6,246 bases of DNA from Deltaproteobacteria bacterium. GTDB lineage: Bacteria; Desulfobacterota; Desulfobacteria; Desulfobacterales; JAFDCJ01. Under the pieces are notes generated by a model, which saw only the letters and a list, made by a program, of their open reading frames with translations, was not told the origin of the DNA and made no database searches. The translations under genes were made by a program, and so were the position numbers. Every line of letters begins with the position of its first letter. The stretch's first letter is position 1. The stretch is taken from assembly GCA_024277475.1 (NCBI GenBank), contig JAJRVC010000300.1, forward strand, positions 1 to 6,246, given 5' to 3'. Positions 5,660 through 6,246 of this stretch are shown here, in pieces.

Positions 5660-6246
5660 ATGGAAAGAAGGTCTGTTTTGCTTTTGGCAAAAACCGGATA
5701 CATTATTCGGGATTTATTGTTAGGGAAATTTACACAGGAACTGATTAAAGATGTCGATTTGATTGTGGCTGTTCCTGATCCCGATGATGCCAATCTAAAA
5801 AAACTGCTTCATGGGTTGCCAATTACAATGATTCCATTTGTTTCACTAGAAAGGGAGAACTCACTCTATCGGCGATATTTTAATCCCCAACATTGGATAT
5901 ATCGCTTTAAGCAAATTGAGATGAACAACCCCTCTCTTGAAATTGTGACCCGCCAATGGGAACCCAACTTATCCGGCAAGAAATTAAAGCTCGTGAATTT
6001 CATGAGGCTTATTGGCAAAATAGTTAATAAGTTGCAAATAATGGGGCTTTCTGAAAAAATATTTTTATCCATGGTTGGACGTTGGGAGATCACTCGACAA
6101 TGGGAACAAACCCTTGAGAAATTAAGACCTTCCGTTGTTATCTCAACCATGTTAACACTTCCAACAAGTATGTTTACCCCAAGTGTTGATATCCCCGTCG
6201 TTTTAGCAGCAAAGAAGCTTGGAATACCATGCGGCACTTTAGTTCA
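5660..6246 (+). CDS. Probable GT-B-type glycosyltransferase, N-terminal part (runs off the window)
   Basis: An open frame of 195 complete codons runs from ATG 5660 to the window edge without a stop, starting 7 bases after the neuB stop. The N-terminus, SVLLLAKTGYIIRDLL (residues 5-20), reads as a first Rossmann-like strand and helix. A second strand follows in DLIVAVPDPDDANL (33-46). The last part, KLRPSVVISTMLTLP (154-168) then DIPVVLAAKKLGIPCG (177-192), resembles the end of the N-terminal domain of GT-B enzymes, where an LRPDVV-type strand is followed by AAKKLGIP. The catalytic C-terminal half is not in the window, so the family and donor are not known. Position right after neuB suggests a glycan-assembly role, possibly with a CMP-nonulosonate donor, but this is inference. 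It is more AT-rich than the neu genes. No adjacent Shine-Dalgarno is seen. Confidence 0.65.
   Translation, partial: MERRSVLLLAKTGYIIRDLLLGKFTQELIKDVDLIVAVPDPDDANLKKLLHGLPITMIPFVSLERENSLYRRYFNPQHWIYRFKQIEMNNPSLEIVTRQWEPNLSGKKLKLVNFMRLIGKIVNKLQIMGLSEKIFLSMVGRWEITRQWEQTLEKLRPSVVISTMLTLPTSMFTPSVDIPVVLAAKKLGIPCGTLV

Noticed and set aside
5866..6237. Minus-strand open frame opposite the last gene
   Set aside because: The plus-strand frame here is open for 195 codons, directly follows neuB and has glycosyltransferase-like strands. The minus-strand protein shows no recognisable features.

Overview
The window looks like part of a bacterial cell-surface polysaccharide locus. All genes that can be read lie on the + strand, and the longest gap between complete genes is 14 bases. 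No rRNA, tRNA, IS element, CRISPR array or long repeat was seen. The host cannot be fixed from this sequence. The overall style (Wzt-type ATPase with an Arg-rich N-terminal insert, few Shine-Dalgarno sites, moderate to high GC housekeeping-like parts) reminds me of environmental Chloroflexota such as Anaerolineae, but this is a low-confidence guess.

Layout: (1) bases 1-48 are the last 15 codons of an upstream gene. (2) Bases 81-1390 encode a Wzt-type O-antigen/polysaccharide ABC exporter: an ATPase domain followed by a C-terminal carbohydrate-recognition domain. The two parts lie in different frames because about one base appears to be missing near position 902. (3) Bases 1393-2346 encode a class I SAM-dependent methyltransferase. 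(4) Bases 2361-5652 hold a nonulosonic (sialic/legionaminic-type) acid block: a NeuC-like hydrolysing UDP-sugar 2-epimerase, a NeuA-like CMP-sugar synthetase with two N-terminal CBS domains, and a NeuB-like synthase with a C-terminal SAF domain. (5) From 5660 to the window edge runs an incomplete reading frame that looks like the N-terminal half of a GT-B-type glycosyltransferase.

How they may work together: NeuC would release a 2-epimerised amino sugar from its nucleotide, NeuB would condense it with phosphoenolpyruvate to a nine-carbon acid, and NeuA would activate the acid with CTP. Glycosyltransferases (perhaps the last ORF) would add it to a glycan. The Wzt ATPase, with an unseen Wzm permease, would export a lipid-linked glycan that its C-terminal domain recognises, possibly after modification by the adjacent methyltransferase. 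Which nonulosonic acid is made cannot be told here.

The most notable points are the sharp GC change inside wzt (about 60-70% before position ~720, falling to 37% by 781-840 and 23% at 1021-1080, recovering in the neu genes), the wzt frame break, the CBS-cytidylyltransferase fusion, and a variant NeuB. I found no convincing evidence of an entirely new system.
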